Positions 45,449 to 55,631 of a stretch of 64,000 nt of DNA are shown here, in pieces. This stretch comes from Solibacillus sp. FSL W7-1464. Lineage in GTDB: Bacteria; Bacillota; Bacilli; Bacillales_A; Planococcaceae. Every line of letters begins with the position of its first letter. Within the stretch, counting starts at the first letter, position 1. The stretch is from NCBI RefSeq assembly GCF_038004425.1, contig NZ_JBBORC010000001.1:597001-661000 (forward strand). Reading direction: 5' to 3'. The notes under the pieces were generated by a model. That model saw only the letters and a list, made by a program, of their open reading frames with translations. It did no database searches and had not been told where the DNA came from. Both the position numbers and the translations under genes were made by a program.

Positions 45449-47050
45449 ATGAGGAATCACGTATTGAAAATCATTATTGCTTTTGGAATCATATTTTTTA
45501 TTGTTCCTGAAGTTGAAACACATGCCTATTCCAATCCAATCACATTTTATTTTGAAGATGTAGATGAAGATCAGAATGAAATTGCAGGGGAAATCGTTTA
45601 CTATCAAGATGCTGAATTTTACTTTTTAAATAAGGAAAATGAAAAAGTAGGGGAAATCCCAGTAGAAAAAAGCACTAATAACAGATCGTTTATCCCGACG
45701 AATACTAAATTGCCAGTTGGAGCGTTGAGAATTGGCGCATTTGGTGTACGAGAGTTCGATCGAGATATACTGTATGGTGTTGCTCCAATTTTTGATGGGG
45801 CTTGGCATTCTTTTGTAGGAGATGTCACTTTTTATGATACAGATCTCTCTAAAGGGGGATATGGTGGTTATATTGAATGGACAGGTCCTGAATATAAAGG
45901 AAATTTACATGGCTATGAAATTACGGTTCGGCAAGGCGATCAGAAAAGGGATGAAACTCTTGCAATAGTTCCTGTAAATGAGGGGACAACTTATCGCTAT
46001 GAGCTTCCATCAAATACTAAAATTGACGATTTTAAAAGCGCAGTTATATATGGACGTAATGAAATTGGGGATCCTACCCCAGCAGGAATGGGCTTTACAA
46101 TGCTTGACCGCTATGAAATAAATCTTTTATCTAAAGGGATAGCGGATTTAGGTGAACGTATAAATGTTACTGTTTACAATAGTCCCCAATCATCTAAGTA
46201 TAACTCGGTTTTCCTAAGTACTTATTCAGATGAGGGTAGACAAAATACTCAATATAGCAGTTTGGTCGCAATTTTGGATGAAAATGAAAATGTAATCAGT
46301 TTTGTAGGCGAATTGAATGAAATGAACTTTTTTTATAAGTTTCCAAAGGATTTTCCATTCCCGGCAACTTCAAAATATATAGGAGTTTACTGGAAGTCAC
46401 ATGCCACGGGAGAAATTATAGGTAAATCAATTAAAAAATTACCAGATGATTTAGTATCACCACCTGGCAACGTTGAACCCATTTCTAAGCCCTTACAAAG
46501 CAGTCAAGTTACCATTCGACCTGCAGGCATACATCAATATTTTGTAGAGGTAACAAATTTACCACAAGATAGTGAACTAAAGGTATATGGCGATCAAAAA
46601 AATTTATTACACAGCGCTATAATTACTGCAGAATCTTACACGAAGTTATTGAAAGTAAACGATAGCCAAATAAATCAGTTACAATTTAGTATTGTAGAAA
46701 AAGGGAGTCTAGAAAGTAATCCACTATCTGTAGCGATTAATTCATCAAAGTGGATTTATTTAGAAGAAGAAATTAATATTCCTACAAATAAAGAATGGGT
46801 AATCAAATTTAATGAAAGTGTTAACCTGCAAGATTTAACAAATGAAAAAATTTATATATTGGATTCTAACGGAGAAAAAGTTCCGGTTCATATTTCAGGT
46901 AATATAGATTATACGAATCTTACATTACAGTTGAAAAAGCCATTTGAAAACGGTCACACCTACTATATTTATGTGGAAGACAGTGTAAGGAATCAATCGA
47001 ATCAAGCATTAGGACATGGGTACATTAAGAAGTTTATCATCCAGCCGTAA
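45449..47050 (+). CDS. Secreted protein with C-terminal Ig-like (SbsA-type) module
   Basis: 533 residues from ATG 45449 (AAAGGGGAG upstream). Signal peptide about 1-27 (cleavage near ETHAYS). The body is made of beta-rich repeats with recurring words (GEIVYYQDAEFYFLNKENEKV, GYEITVRQGDQKRD) and no catalytic motif. The last 95 residues (NKEWVIKFNESVNLQDLTNEKIYILDSNGEKV to GYIKKFIIQP) are the shared Ig-like module. No SLH, LPXTG or lipobox, so attachment must be indirect. Confidence 0.8.
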   Translation: MRNHVLKIIIAFGIIFFIVPEVETHAYSNPITFYFEDVDEDQNEIAGEIVYYQDAEFYFLNKENEKVGEIPVEKSTNNRSFIPTNTKLPVGALRIGAFGVREFDRDILYGVAPIFDGAWHSFVGDVTFYDTDLSKGGYGGYIEWTGPEYKGNLHGYEITVRQGDQKRDETLAIVPVNEGTTYRYELPSNTKIDDFKSAVIYGRNEIGDPTPAGMGFTMLDRYEINLLSKGIADLGERINVTVYNSPQSSKYNSVFLSTYSDEGRQNTQYSSLVAILDENENVISFVGELNEMNFFYKFPKDFPFPATSKYIGVYWKSHATGEIIGKSIKKLPDDLVSPPGNVEPISKPLQSSQVTIRPAGIHQYFVEVTNLPQDSELKVYGDQKNLLHSAIITAESYTKLLKVNDSQINQLQFSIVEKGSLESNPLSVAINSSKWIYLEEEINIPTNKEWVIKFNESVNLQDLTNEKIYILDSNGEKVPVHISGNIDYTNLTLQLKKPFENGHTYYIYVEDSVRNQSNQALGHGYIKKFIIQP

Positions 47051-47089
47051 TATGGTCATTGCTTCTCACAATTACTTATAAAATCTCAG

Positions 47090-47119
47090 CCTCTAAGGTG
47101 ACACTTAGAGGTTTTTGTT
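47090..47119 (+). terminator. Terminator of the preceding gene
   Basis: CCTCTAAG pairs with CTTAGAGG around 6 nt, then TTTTTGTTT. 47120-47393 is AT-rich with no other gene seen. Confidence 0.85.
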
Positions 47120-47406
47120 TGTCCTGGAAATCCGATCTATACTTATGTAAATAGTACCATGCATAAATTTCCCTCAAAAAATGCAGTGTAACCTTCTATG
47201 TACAGCAATATCTCCTTAAGAATTCTAATATTTGGTATAATCCAGACGATATAAAGGTCATAACTTGAAGTTCTGTTGTCTCTCACGCAAATATCAACTA
47301 TTGAAAAGATTATACATATTATAGTAGGAATCTACAACGATGTGAAGATGATAGGAGCTTCGAAATACTTATTTAAAGTGATAAAAATGATATTGGAGGA
47401 AAAACA

Positions 47407-50400
47407 ATGCAAAAATTTATGAAAATCGTTGTAGCCTTTTTGTTAGTGCTTTCATTAGGATTGCCTAGCGTTACGACGAGTTCATCGGCTGCGGAGCAAT
47501 GGACAGCATACCCATCAAATACGACAGGAGATATACATAAATCCTGGAAAGTGACGTTTTCAGATGTTGTAAATAGTAGCACCGTTTCACCTCAAAATGT
47601 TTACGTGAAAAAAGAAAATGGTGAACCGGTGGACGTAACAGCCACAGTTAATGGTGCGACGATTACCGTTACACCAAAAGCACCTTATACGGTAGGAGAA
47701 ACATATACACTTTATTTACATTCTTCTATCCAATCCGTAAATGAACGAGCACTGCCAAATACAACGTTCCAATTTACAGTATTAAGTGCGCTTGAAATCG
47801 CAAATTCGGTGGCACTGGAAGCTAAAAATACAGCCGAAGCGATTAAAACAGGACAACCTGTATTTGCCAATCCTTTTGCAGGAACAAAGGATGAACTAAC
47901 AAGAGCGAATGCATTTGTTGTGGATTTAGAAAAAGCAATCAGAGCGGCACATGAAAAAGTCGAAGCGGCACAAGCATTGATTAACACAGCGAAAGCAACA
48001 GGAGTCACTGTGACAGAGCTTGCAGGAGCAAACACTAATATTAATGCTGCTAAAAAAGCGATCGCTGATGCAGAGAAGGCAGTTGCTACAGCAAAACAAG
48101 CGATTGATACAGCATCAATTACAGCGCAATTAGCAGTAGCGGCCGTTACTGTGCAAACGTCTTCAAAAGTGGACGTGACTTTAGCGACAGCACCTGCTTA
48201 CGAATTAACAAAAGCAGATTCGGACAAATTTAGAGTAACTATGGACGGCACAATACTTGCTGTAACGGATGTTGTAAAATCACAAACGGACAACAAAAGC
48301 TATACACTTTCGATTGGAACACCATCACTATCATATCCGCTAACTGGAAAACAAGGCGTTTTATCGGTGAATAATACAAAAGCGGTAATTCCGAACTCTG
48401 AATTCGGCTATGACTTCAAAGCACCTACTCTTGTAAAAGTAGATGCACTCGACAGCCGCCATGTAAAAGTGACATTTTCTGAAAATATGGGGCAGCCTGA
48501 AGTAGCAAGCTATCAAATTTATAAAGCAACAACACCAAATAGCATAAATACAGTTACCATTGCTGTTTTAAGTGCTGATAAAAAGTCGGTCACACTGACA
48601 CTTAATGGAGATAGTGCATTAGTAGAGGGTAACTATACATTAAAAGTGACAGGACCAGTGCTAGATACAGCGGGCAACAGCTTAAACGAAAATACAATGG
48701 TTAATTTCCCGGTAGCGACAAATCAGTTATCAGATAAAACAAGACCATCATTAACAGCAGCAGACTATGATGTGAGAACAGGTATATTGAATGTAACTTT
48801 TGATGAAGAAGTGAAGATTCTAAATATCGCATCATTCTCGCTTGGAGGCGAACGACTATCATCAAACTCAACATCCATTGCTAATAATGATGGAATAAAG
48901 CATCAGATTAAGGTAGACAATAAATCAGCAGTAGATAAAATACTAACAAACCCGTTAAAATTAACAATTGCATCAGAGGCAGTGGAAGATATTGCAGCAA
49001 ATCGGAACTTACTAGCAAGCTATGACTTAACGGTAGCGATTCCGCCAAATGCAAAAGAAGCAAGTTACAGTGAATACACAAAACTACTACGTGTAACATT
49101 TGATCAAGTGATTGACATGACAAATGTAGATACAACCAAATTCACTGTTAACGTAAATGGGAAGAGTCATCAATTAACAGGCGGTACAGTGCAAGTAACG
49201 AAAAATTTCCCTATAGTAGACATCGAGCTAGCAAAAGAGGATAGCCAAGAAATCGAGAAGCTTGCAGGAGAATCTGAAACAGGCAAGCTGACAATAGCTG
49301 CAGGGGCTGTAGAGAATACTGAAAACCCGGCAGTTATGAACTTAGGACCAACTGATATTCCACTCACATATATTAAAGATACAGGAAAACCGAGAGTAGA
49401 AAAGGTCACAGTGACCACTGTTGAAAATCGTAATAACGATATGATTGAAATAGAATTTACCAATCCAATGGAAGAAAGCACAGCAAAAAATTTGGCGAAC
49501 TATGTTTTTAAGCATGGTGACCCAAGTAAATCCATTCCATTAACATCTGAAAATGCAACGGTTCAGATAACTGCCGATTTGAAAAAAGTAACGATTAAAT
49601 TAAAAGGAATCGATTTACCAACAAATACCGATTATTCATTGCAAGTCAGCAATATTATGGATTCAACAGGTAAAAGGCTCGACCCGGAATTAAGAACAGG
49701 TAAGATTGTAGGGGATCTGATCAATCCAACTATCGCATCTGTAACAGGTAGTGCAAGTGATACAGAAGATATCGTAGCTATATATTTCTCGGAAGCCGTG
49801 ACAAAAGAGTCCGCTGAAAAGTTGGATAACTATAAGATTAATAGTCCAGCAGAAAAGCCAATACAACGTACAGGGCTACCCCCAACTTTAACGTATTCAG
49901 AAACAGAGACTGAATTTAAAGTAGAAATACGTTATGCGAAATCTGCACCAACACGAATACTGGAGTCTGGCGGTAAAGTAGAAGTTACGGCAATAAATAT
50001 TGCTGATTTAGCAGGGAATCAAATGACTGAACATAATCAATCCGGGGACGTATTAGATAAAGTTGCTCCAACGATCACTAAAGTTCAAGGAAGAACAGTT
50101 CAAAGCGATTTAGATGAAATTATCGTGACGTTCTCTGAAAATGTTAATAAGGCAATGGCAGAAAACCCTGCGAACTATAAGCTTGAAGTAGCAGGAGCAA
50201 ACGTACCTTTAGATAAACTTAAAGCCGTTGAAGATGTAAAATACAGCACAACTACATTCACAACTACTTTATATTTAGACACAAGTGATAAAGTGAACGG
50301 TCATGATGCTGATGATTATGCATTGAAAAACGGCCAAGCACTAGCAGTTACAGTGATGAATATAGAAGATGAAGAAGGAAATATAATTGTAGCTCCTAAT

Positions 50401-53388
50401 AATATCGGGAAAGGTTCTGTGGAAGGATATATTGAAGGTAATACTCCAAAGGATAATGACAAAGTACCGGCAAAAATAGTTCAAGAAAGTATAAAAGTGA
50501 AAAATGCACATACAATTCAACTTAGCTGGGATGAAGAAGTAGATGAGGCAAAACTTCTTGCATCTGACTTTGTACTAAATAAGGATGGATCTCCTTATCA
50601 AATTACAGCAGTTAAGCTAGATGAAACAAAGAAACTAGTTGAACTAACAGTAGGGGAATCTATTACATTTAACGAAACTAAATTAAAATTGTCGACAAAA
50701 GGGAATCCAAATCTTACAGACCTTGCGGGTAATATTGTTGCAAGTTTCAATGATTTGGCAGTAAAAGAATTAGGAACTACTGAAATGTATTCTTTAAAAG
50801 GAGCGAGTGAAAAAGTTGCACCTTCAAAATTCATTTCAATCGGCGATAATCAACAAATTTCGGATTTATTTAAACTAACGGCGGGCGTTACGAGTAATGG
50901 TGAAGGCTTTATAGTGGATACGGTTTCTTTTGATGTCACAACGACAGCTCCTGTATTGAATAAGTTACAGTTAATGTGGAGTACCGATAACATAGTGGGA
51001 AATGACGCAGCGGTTTCCATGCCCAAAACTAATATCGCAGGAGGTAGCATAACTTTCGAAGGTATTAATAAAGAAATCGCTAGTGGGAAAAGTGGTTATT
51101 TCTATATTTTAGGGAATGTTTCTAGGTTAGGGACAGTCACAATAGAATTGTCTGATGCAACTGCCACATCAGCACAAACAAGCTTTAAGGTTGAAAGTCC
51201 ATCCTTTAAGAAAGTTCCGGGTGCAGAAATTGTAATTGATATAAGTGAACCAAAATTAGAATTTTTAAAGTCTGAGAGTAATAAAAAGGTTGAAGTAAGA
51301 GTAGTTGATGACTCTCCATTAGCTTATTCACCTACTAAAGGCCAACTAAAATCCACTGCGAACTATAAGGATTCATTTGAAATTGTTGATGCAATGGGGA
51401 CTAAGATTAATAGTACAGTCATTCAATCAGCATATTATGAAAGTGACCAGCAAACAATTACGATTACAACAAGCAATGGTTTACCAACAAATCAATTTAT
51501 TCGCCTTAAAGCTGGGGAGTTTACTGATTTGGCAGGAAACGCTGTAGCAACGACATTAGTTGCACAAGGAAATGGTTTAAACGAAGTTTTCGTAAATCCA
51601 TATGAACTGACGAATCCAGATGCATATGAGGGGAATTTTGTACAAAACGCAACAGGTACAGGCCCGATTACTTACGGTCCGTCGGCTGGTACGAAAGAGA
51701 TGAATGGTACTGATAAAACAGTTACTGTAACAGGAAATGCATCAGGTATAATTACGCTAAACAATTTAGACATTAAAGGTAACTTAGTGATTGATACACC
51801 AAATGCGTCTGTTATTGTTGGTAGCAATGTAAAAGTTGCGGGAACAGTGACAGTTCGAAATGTTTCTTCAGCGGGAGTTGTTAACAATGGAGAAATAAAC
51901 CATATTACTATTGAGAAATCAAACATACGATTTATCAATAATAAGATAACGGAAAATCTTACTGTACAAGCTTCCCAATTAAAAGTGGGAGGTACTGTAC
52001 TAATTCCAGTAGTAAATATTGAAATTCCAGCAACAGTTGAATTAGAGAACAATGCAAAGGTTACTAACCTAAAAGTAAATAGCAATTCAACTATTAAAAT
52101 TGGCGTAGGGGCAGTCGTAAATGAGTTGAAGGTAGCTGGAAATTCGACAGTCAACATTACAAATAGTGGTACAGTCGAAAAAATAACTGGCGATGGTATT
52201 GCTTTTGTTGAGGGAAAAGATCCGGTAGTTTATGAGGCTTCTATTCATCAAAAAACAGCACTTGAAGCTATCAAACTCGCTAATAATGCAGATACGCTTG
52301 AAGAAGTGTTAAATAAATATAAGTCTTCAACAGCATTAAATCTTAACTTAGAGGGATATAAGCAATTTGATATTAAGTATCAAAAAGAAATTCATAAATT
52401 ATTATATAACTCAAGGAATGACTATAAGAATGTTATAGATGTCCAAACAGTATTTAACAATGCTGTAATAGATCAAAAACAACAGTTTGAGGTTGATGAA
52501 GTGGCGAGGAATATAGCAAATACATTAAATGTCACAACAAACGGAAAACCAACATTCCCGATTTTACCATCAGCCGATTATGAAATCAGTATAGCTGACC
52601 CGATCATTAGTCCAGTTTATGATCAAAATGGGGTAGGTCAAAAAGTAGGAACAGCAACAGTTACGTTTACGGTTATGCATAAAACTACGAAAAAGACGGC
52701 TAAAACAGGTAATGTTACCGTAACTGTATCTGCCTCCGATACAGGCATAGTAGCTAATTTTGAAGTGATTCAACAAGGGGCAAATGCAAAATTGGCGGTA
52801 GCACCATCGCCTGTACAATTGGCAGGGTTAACATTTACTGCACCTCCAGGAGAAGAACTGAACGGTTACAAGTTTGTATTAGGGGCAGTCAAAGATGGTA
52901 CGACACCAACAGCAACGGTAGATACAAATACTAAAATAGTGACCATTTCAGGTGATTTTAGTAAAGATGACGGCGAAGCCAACTATTCAACAGCATCTGA
53001 GATTCAAAAAGTAATTCAAAGTGAAGCAGGATTGAGCGGTGTAAATGTTTCAGGAACAGCAGTAGCAGCTGATACGGGTATGGAGTCGGCTCCATTCTCT
53101 AACGGAACAGCACAACAAAATGCTGAGCATGAAATTTTCACAATTACTGTAAAAGCAAAAGATGGTATTGCATCAGAATCGGGTAAAGTTAAATTTACAG
53201 TAGGTGGAATTGGTTATGAGATAGTTGTTACTGAAAACATGACAGTAGAGGAAATTGCCAATACGCTAAACTCTTTATTGTTTAATGTACCTGACTACGA
53301 TACTTCAGTATCAGCTAATGTAGTTACACTTACAGCAAGAAATGCAGGTGACATGCAAGATTTAAAAGGTTCGATTTTAAATCAGTAA
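47407..53388 (+). CDS. Giant secreted Ig-like repeat and beta-ladder protein
   Basis: 1993 residues. Signal peptide about 1-29 (MKIVVAFLLVLSLGLPSV). Residues 30-125 are the shared Ig-like module (KSWKVTFSDVVNSSTVSPQNVYVKKENGEPV). Next comes a helical spacer (about 130-255), then many Big_5/SbsA-type Ig repeats to about 1400, each with a VTFSENV- or IEFTNPM-like strand. A beta-ladder follows at about 1430-1600 (NNLDIKGNLVIDTPNASVIVGSNVKV), and the C-terminus repeats Ig-like folds. No enzyme motif and no wall anchor. TTGGAGGA is the ribosome binding site. Likely a structural or adhesive matrix protein. Confidence 0.85.
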   Translation: MQKFMKIVVAFLLVLSLGLPSVTTSSSAAEQWTAYPSNTTGDIHKSWKVTFSDVVNSSTVSPQNVYVKKENGEPVDVTATVNGATITVTPKAPYTVGETYTLYLHSSIQSVNERALPNTTFQFTVLSALEIANSVALEAKNTAEAIKTGQPVFANPFAGTKDELTRANAFVVDLEKAIRAAHEKVEAAQALINTAKATGVTVTELAGANTNINAAKKAIADAEKAVATAKQAIDTASITAQLAVAAVTVQTSSKVDVTLATAPAYELTKADSDKFRVTMDGTILAVTDVVKSQTDNKSYTLSIGTPSLSYPLTGKQGVLSVNNTKAVIPNSEFGYDFKAPTLVKVDALDSRHVKVTFSENMGQPEVASYQIYKATTPNSINTVTIAVLSADKKSVTLTLNGDSALVEGNYTLKVTGPVLDTAGNSLNENTMVNFPVATNQLSDKTRPSLTAADYDVRTGILNVTFDEEVKILNIASFSLGGERLSSNSTSIANNDGIKHQIKVDNKSAVDKILTNPLKLTIASEAVEDIAANRNLLASYDLTVAIPPNAKEASYSEYTKLLRVTFDQVIDMTNVDTTKFTVNVNGKSHQLTGGTVQVTKNFPIVDIELAKEDSQEIEKLAGESETGKLTIAAGAVENTENPAVMNLGPTDIPLTYIKDTGKPRVEKVTVTTVENRNNDMIEIEFTNPMEESTAKNLANYVFKHGDPSKSIPLTSENATVQITADLKKVTIKLKGIDLPTNTDYSLQVSNIMDSTGKRLDPELRTGKIVGDLINPTIASVTGSASDTEDIVAIYFSEAVTKESAEKLDNYKINSPAEKPIQRTGLPPTLTYSETETEFKVEIRYAKSAPTRILESGGKVEVTAINIADLAGNQMTEHNQSGDVLDKVAPTITKVQGRTVQSDLDEIIVTFSENVNKAMAENPANYKLEVAGANVPLDKLKAVEDVKYSTTTFTTTLYLDTSDKVNGHDADDYALKNGQALAVTVMNIEDEEGNIIVAPNNIGKGSVEGYIEGNTPKDNDKVPAKIVQESIKVKNAHTIQLSWDEEVDEAKLLASDFVLNKDGSPYQITAVKLDETKKLVELTVGESITFNETKLKLSTKGNPNLTDLAGNIVASFNDLAVKELGTTEMYSLKGASEKVAPSKFISIGDNQQISDLFKLTAGVTSNGEGFIVDTVSFDVTTTAPVLNKLQLMWSTDNIVGNDAAVSMPKTNIAGGSITFEGINKEIASGKSGYFYILGNVSRLGTVTIELSDATATSAQTSFKVESPSFKKVPGAEIVIDISEPKLEFLKSESNKKVEVRVVDDSPLAYSPTKGQLKSTANYKDSFEIVDAMGTKINSTVIQSAYYESDQQTITITTSNGLPTNQFIRLKAGEFTDLAGNAVATTLVAQGNGLNEVFVNPYELTNPDAYEGNFVQNATGTGPITYGPSAGTKEMNGTDKTVTVTGNASGIITLNNLDIKGNLVIDTPNASVIVGSNVKVAGTVTVRNVSSAGVVNNGEINHITIEKSNIRFINNKITENLTVQASQLKVGGTVLIPVVNIEIPATVELENNAKVTNLKVNSNSTIKIGVGAVVNELKVAGNSTVNITNSGTVEKITGDGIAFVEGKDPVVYEASIHQKTALEAIKLANNADTLEEVLNKYKSSTALNLNLEGYKQFDIKYQKEIHKLLYNSRNDYKNVIDVQTVFNNAVIDQKQQFEVDEVARNIANTLNVTTNGKPTFPILPSADYEISIADPIISPVYDQNGVGQKVGTATVTFTVMHKTTKKTAKTGNVTVTVSASDTGIVANFEVIQQGANAKLAVAPSPVQLAGLTFTAPPGEELNGYKFVLGAVKDGTTPTATVDTNTKIVTISGDFSKDDGEANYSTASEIQKVIQSEAGLSGVNVSGTAVAADTGMESAPFSNGTAQQNAEHEIFTITVKAKDGIASESGKVKFTVGGIGYEIVVTENMTVEEIANTLNSLLFNVPDYDTSVSANVVTLTARNAGDMQDLKGSILNQ

Positions 53389-53419
53389 CATTATTTTGTT
53401 AAAAACAAAAATAAAGCTT

Positions 53420-53460
53420 AAAGCCCTGCACAAGACTTTCTTATGCAGGGCTTTTCTTTT
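53420..53460 (+). terminator. Terminator of the giant protein gene
   Basis: AAAGCCCTGCA pairs with TGCAGGGCTTT, then TCTTTT. Confidence 0.92.
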
Positions 53461-53574
53461 CCAAATTTTATCCTCAATATTAAAAAAAATTATCCGATAC
53501 TATGTAAAGAGGAATATCGTTAAATAGTAGCGAGGTTGTATAAATAGATATTGAAAGAACTGGAGGAAATACAC

Positions 53575-55614
53575 ATGCAACAATTAAAGAATATTTCCAG
53601 ACTATCATTACTGCTTCTCATAATGGTAGCGGGAATTCTTACGTTTAGCAGTACTACACAGGCTGCAAATTTCAAACCTTATGAATACACTTTTGTTGAG
53701 GATGAAACAGCTTCAAAGAATTTTCATGGAATCCGTGGAGTAAAGCAGTTAAACATTACGTTTGATCAGCCGATTCCTGTCACGGATGTCTCACTTGGTG
53801 ATATTTCGGTAGTAGCCACTACAGAAACTAAGGGGGCGACCCCGACTTCTGTTCCTATGCCGATTGTAGAGAAACCTGTTATTTCTGGAAATACAGTATC
53901 AGTCAGCTTTAAAAATCTGGATTACATAGATTATACAGATGCAACAAAAAGCTATAAATTAGTAATAAAATCAAGTGCAGGCCTTTATGTAGGACAAGCC
54001 GAAGATTTAGAGCTGCCATTTGCGATTCATGATATATTGCCTGGTTTTAAATCGGTCTTTTTAGATTTACCGGCTTCGGAAATCGAGTCGAAGGTGTTTA
54101 TTAACAATGCCCCTCGTGATATTTTTGTTCATATTCCAAAATACTATTTAAATAAAATTGAAACAATCCACCGTTATAAAGGAGTTGTTCCAACACAAGA
54201 AGCGGCTGCTTTAACAAATATTGATATATTGACAGACCCTGCTATCACAAGATTGAAAGTAAATTGGAATGGGTCTCCACTTCGAGATTTAGAACCACAC
54301 CCAAGCGTTAAAGGGTTTACATTAGGGTATGCAAATGACCCAACAATTGATCTTGAAAATATCGGAGAATTCTCCTTGAGAGCCTATGATCATTATGGAC
54401 GGATTTTAGATTCATCCAACTTTAAAATCAACTTCCCGCATGATGAATATTTAGCGAATACAAATATAAAAGTTAGTGATTATATTACGAAAAAGGCAAG
54501 TGATTTTGGGAAAACTTATACATTATATGATTTAATGAGTAAACCAAAAATCTTTGAGAATATTTTAACAAGCTTATCCGTAGAAGATTTAAATAAATTA
54601 GGTGTTACGTATGCAAATCAATTACGGACTGTTGCGGTAAATAATATTGAGCAATTACAACTCGCGATACAAAATCCGCAAATTACAACAATCAATCTTA
54701 CTGAGAATATTGATTTATCAGATCTTGCAGACGGATTAATGATTAATCGCGATGTTACAATTAACGGCAATAAAGACGAAAATGCAAATTACCAACTTAT
54801 TGGTGATGTCACATTAGGCGATGGTTCAAAAAATTTAAGAATCAACTTAAATAATTTAGACATTACCGGAACATTAACAATTAGTACCGGGGAAGGAAAT
54901 GTCATTGCTACAAACGTGAAGGTTGATGGTACAGACGGTGTAACAAGTGCTTCTGTAATTATTATAAGTGGCGGAATTAATTCGATTCATTTTATTAACT
55001 TTGAAGCAATCAACGGAATTTACTTTGCTAACTTAAAACCGGTTCGTCTTGTAGTATCGAATTCAGAAGAGCAAAGTAAATTAAATGCAACGCTGGCTAG
55101 TGACCAGCAAGTTACATTAGAAGGTACTTATGGAACGGTTACTGCACAACATGCAAATGCACAATTAAAAGTGAACGGCAATATTTCGATTGATAAATGG
55201 GTTGTTAATCCAGGTATGCAGTTAACAGTGGAATACCCAGTTACAGCAATCTTACCTCCAGAAATTTCAGGTATTATTTATAAACCTGTAGAAACTGAAG
55301 AAGATGAAGAAAAGGAAATTGTCATTAATTTAGGAAAAGCAACGGCAGTTGAAGGAATTTTAGGTGTATGGGGAAATGCAGGTAAGGAAGTAATTTTCCC
55401 TAGAGAAAATGAAGTGATATCTGAAATTACTGCATGGGAAGTTTCTAATAAAAATGCATTTGGAATGAATTCAGAAGTAAAGTTAACAGGCACAATATTA
55501 ACTATTTTAAACTTAAACATTTTTGAGTTAACAGAGAAAGAAATTATCTTATTGGCTGATTATAATGGGAAAAAGTATCAAGTTACTGTTCCAGTGAAAG
55601 TAACGATTGAATAA
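53575..55614 (+). CDS. Secreted beta-ladder protein
   Basis: 679 residues from ATG 53575 (TGGAGG 9 nt upstream; a TTG at 53551 precedes that site). Signal peptide to about residue 31 (SSTTQAA). The N-terminal Ig-like region (about 32-150) has a module-like strand KQLNITFDQPIPVTDVSL. A middle domain follows, then a beta-ladder (about 370-560, RDVTINGNKDENANYQLIGDV, NLDITGTLTISTGEGNVIATN) similar to that in the giant protein and 3' exon 2, and a final beta domain. No anchor. 17 bp before the next gene, hence co-transcribed. Confidence 0.8.
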   Translation: MQQLKNISRLSLLLLIMVAGILTFSSTTQAANFKPYEYTFVEDETASKNFHGIRGVKQLNITFDQPIPVTDVSLGDISVVATTETKGATPTSVPMPIVEKPVISGNTVSVSFKNLDYIDYTDATKSYKLVIKSSAGLYVGQAEDLELPFAIHDILPGFKSVFLDLPASEIESKVFINNAPRDIFVHIPKYYLNKIETIHRYKGVVPTQEAAALTNIDILTDPAITRLKVNWNGSPLRDLEPHPSVKGFTLGYANDPTIDLENIGEFSLRAYDHYGRILDSSNFKINFPHDEYLANTNIKVSDYITKKASDFGKTYTLYDLMSKPKIFENILTSLSVEDLNKLGVTYANQLRTVAVNNIEQLQLAIQNPQITTINLTENIDLSDLADGLMINRDVTINGNKDENANYQLIGDVTLGDGSKNLRINLNNLDITGTLTISTGEGNVIATNVKVDGTDGVTSASVIIISGGINSIHFINFEAINGIYFANLKPVRLVVSNSEEQSKLNATLASDQQVTLEGTYGTVTAQHANAQLKVNGNISIDKWVVNPGMQLTVEYPVTAILPPEISGIIYKPVETEEDEEKEIVINLGKATAVEGILGVWGNAGKEVIFPRENEVISEITAWEVSNKNAFGMNSEVKLTGTILTILNLNIFELTEKEIILLADYNGKKYQVTVPVKVTIE

Positions 55615-55631
55615 TAGAGGAGGTTAATAGC

